A DNA stretch of 64,000 bases from Berghia stephanieae (taxonomy: Eukaryota; Mollusca; Gastropoda; Nudibranchia; Aeolidiidae): contig CM067453.1 of assembly GCA_034508935.3 (NCBI GenBank), positions 23,926,614 through 23,990,613 on the forward strand. The letters run 5' to 3'. Below the pieces are notes generated by a model. It ran no database searches. It was given only the letters and a program-made list of their open reading frames with translations, and was not told the origin of the DNA. This document shows, one piece after another, positions 63,082-64,000 of this stretch (its first letter is position 1; each line of letters opens with the position of its first letter). The position numbers and the translations under genes were made by a program.

Positions 63082-63623
63082 GTAATTTTCTCCATCTGCT
63101 TGAATGACAATTTGACCCAAAAAATAAAAACGTTGGATTTGTATTCATGCGCACCAAAAGATTATTTATAATTACCAACCAATCAGCTGTCTTTTACATC
63201 TTATTTCACACCAATCAAATGTGCGCAAATATTCTGCAATCGTTGAATAAAGTTTTATTTAACGCATTCAAAACATTTCTTCAACGATCTATCTATGTTT
63301 ACTAAGAAATGACACAAACACCATCCAAAAATCAGTGCTAGAAGGAAAAGTAGTTGGAAGATAGGCAGGGGCAAATCGAGGAAGTCCTGGAAAGGAAATG
63401 TGGAGGCAACAACTGGCAAAAAGATAAATGACTGCTCGGTAACGGCCCTTGAGCCGGGGGAATGGCGTTCCATGATATTCAACCTCTGTAGGGAGACGGA
63501 ACTCCGGTAAGGCAATGTTAGAAATGACGAGAGTTTTCCAATGAGAGGGCAAAAGTTTGTGAGCAAAGTCCTGATTTGGAAGTCAAAATCTAAAATACTG
63601 CCATTATGTTGATTGAAGCTGTG
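63082..63623. other. Unrecognised region with short open frames
   Basis: Minus-strand frames of 103 and 87 codons overlap at 63255-63566. Neither has a recognisable domain or codon pattern, and the plus strand gives no better candidate. Possibly part of an unknown repeat. Confidence 0.35.
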
Positions 63624-63909
63624 CGGCTATGTGGTCTTGTGCTATGACACTCGCTTTCGGATCGGAACGTCCTGGGTTCGAGCCTCTCTCGGCGAATAGT
63701 TGAGTCCTTCGATAAGACTCTTTACTCACATTGTCTCACCGTACTCAGGTGTAAAATGAATAACTGGCCATTAACAGCTTCGTCTTTGTGGGGATAAAAT
63801 GGTAATATCGCCTAACAGGCGTCATGTCTCGTTCTCTATGTTAGGTGTTGCTGTAGGTCAGGGACCATTTGTAAAGCGCTTTGAGCAAGTTTAGTGTATA
63901 TTGCGCTAT
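63624..63909 (+). mobile_element. SINE S copy interrupted by MITE A
   Basis: Forward copy, head GCGGCTATGTGGTCTTGTGC, B box GGGTTCGAGCC, to TATATTGCGCTA, where MITE A enters at the tail TA. Confidence 0.85.
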
Positions 63910-64000
63910 GGATAGTATGCGCTTGGCTAAGAAGCTCACACATTGCCATCCGGAAGTATAACGGACCAACACACAAAACTATGTGTAACCTGGAACCTTA
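63908..64000 (+). mobile_element. MITE A copy, cut by window end
   Basis: GGATAGTATGCGCTTGGC to ACCAACACACAAAACTATG. Continues beyond the window. Confidence 0.8.

Noticed and set aside
63255-63566. 103-codon minus-strand frame as a host gene
   Set aside because: No recognisable domain, two overlapping frames of similar length, and surrounded by MITE and SINE copies.

Overview
This window looks like intergenic or intronic DNA from a repeat-rich invertebrate genome. The SINE, LINE and MITE style suggests a marine mollusc, perhaps a gastropod, but no host protein is present to prove it. The sequence is AT-rich, and long runs are interrupted by large trinucleotide, tetranucleotide and (CA/GA)n microsatellites. 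I found no complete host protein-coding gene. The only possible host signals are a CpG-rich promoter-like block ending in a splice donor (about 20420-20554), one possible terminal coding exon (17446-17529) and one possible spliced exon (47273-47372). All three are weak. Repeat coordinates were read by eye and may be off by about 10 bp.

Most of the window is built from a few repeat families, given working names here. A is a ~190 bp MITE with TA target sites, ends TAGATAG/CTATCTA and inner arms TTGCCATCCG/CGGATGGCAA (about 35 copies). B is a ~305 bp MITE with GGATTCAATAGTC ends (13 copies). D is a ~200 bp MITE with TAGCCTGACACTGACC ends. F is a ~250 bp piggyBac-like MITE flanked by TTAA (8 copies). 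C, I, N and two hAT-like elements are minor TIR families. S is a ~300 bp tRNA-derived SINE (about 18 copies). E is a ~520 bp retroposon ending in GCCGTAAAACCC. G is a foldback element, P a ~260 bp repeat, and J a compound minisatellite. The MITEs are inserted in each other, in SINEs and in LINEs, often beside a paralogous empty site that shows the target duplication.

Layout: 1-9000 is A/D/F/B/S/E mosaic. 9371-10480 holds MITE N and a palindrome of A copies. 10744-12333 is microsatellite plus the J array. 12734-14000 is a tandem duplication carrying C, F and S insertions. 14187-20360 is SINE/F/C/G mosaic with the possible exon. 20420-23792 has the promoter-like block and a tandem duplication with large (TGG)n arrays. 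25416-30774 is F, S, I, hairpins and LINE fragments. 31404-34758 is an apparently intact LINE with a 1043-residue endonuclease-reverse transcriptase ORF and a perfect 10-bp target duplication. 37895-41745 is an inverted repeat of P and B holding a decayed CR1/L2-like LINE. 43133-44466 is a decayed RTE-like LINE, paralogous to 29275-30348. 48259-52433 is a Gypsy LTR retrotransposon with identical 116 bp LTRs. 54664-57540 is an RTE LINE inserted in (TA)n. 57705-64000 is again A/B/D/E/S/G mosaic.

Functionally, the intact LINE and the Gypsy element are the most recent autonomous elements. The CR1/L2-like LINE ends in a tail resembling that of SINE S and is its likely partner. The commonest MITE families (A, B and D) each carry the palindrome TGACGTCA, the cAMP-response element, which makes it far more frequent here than chance would allow.
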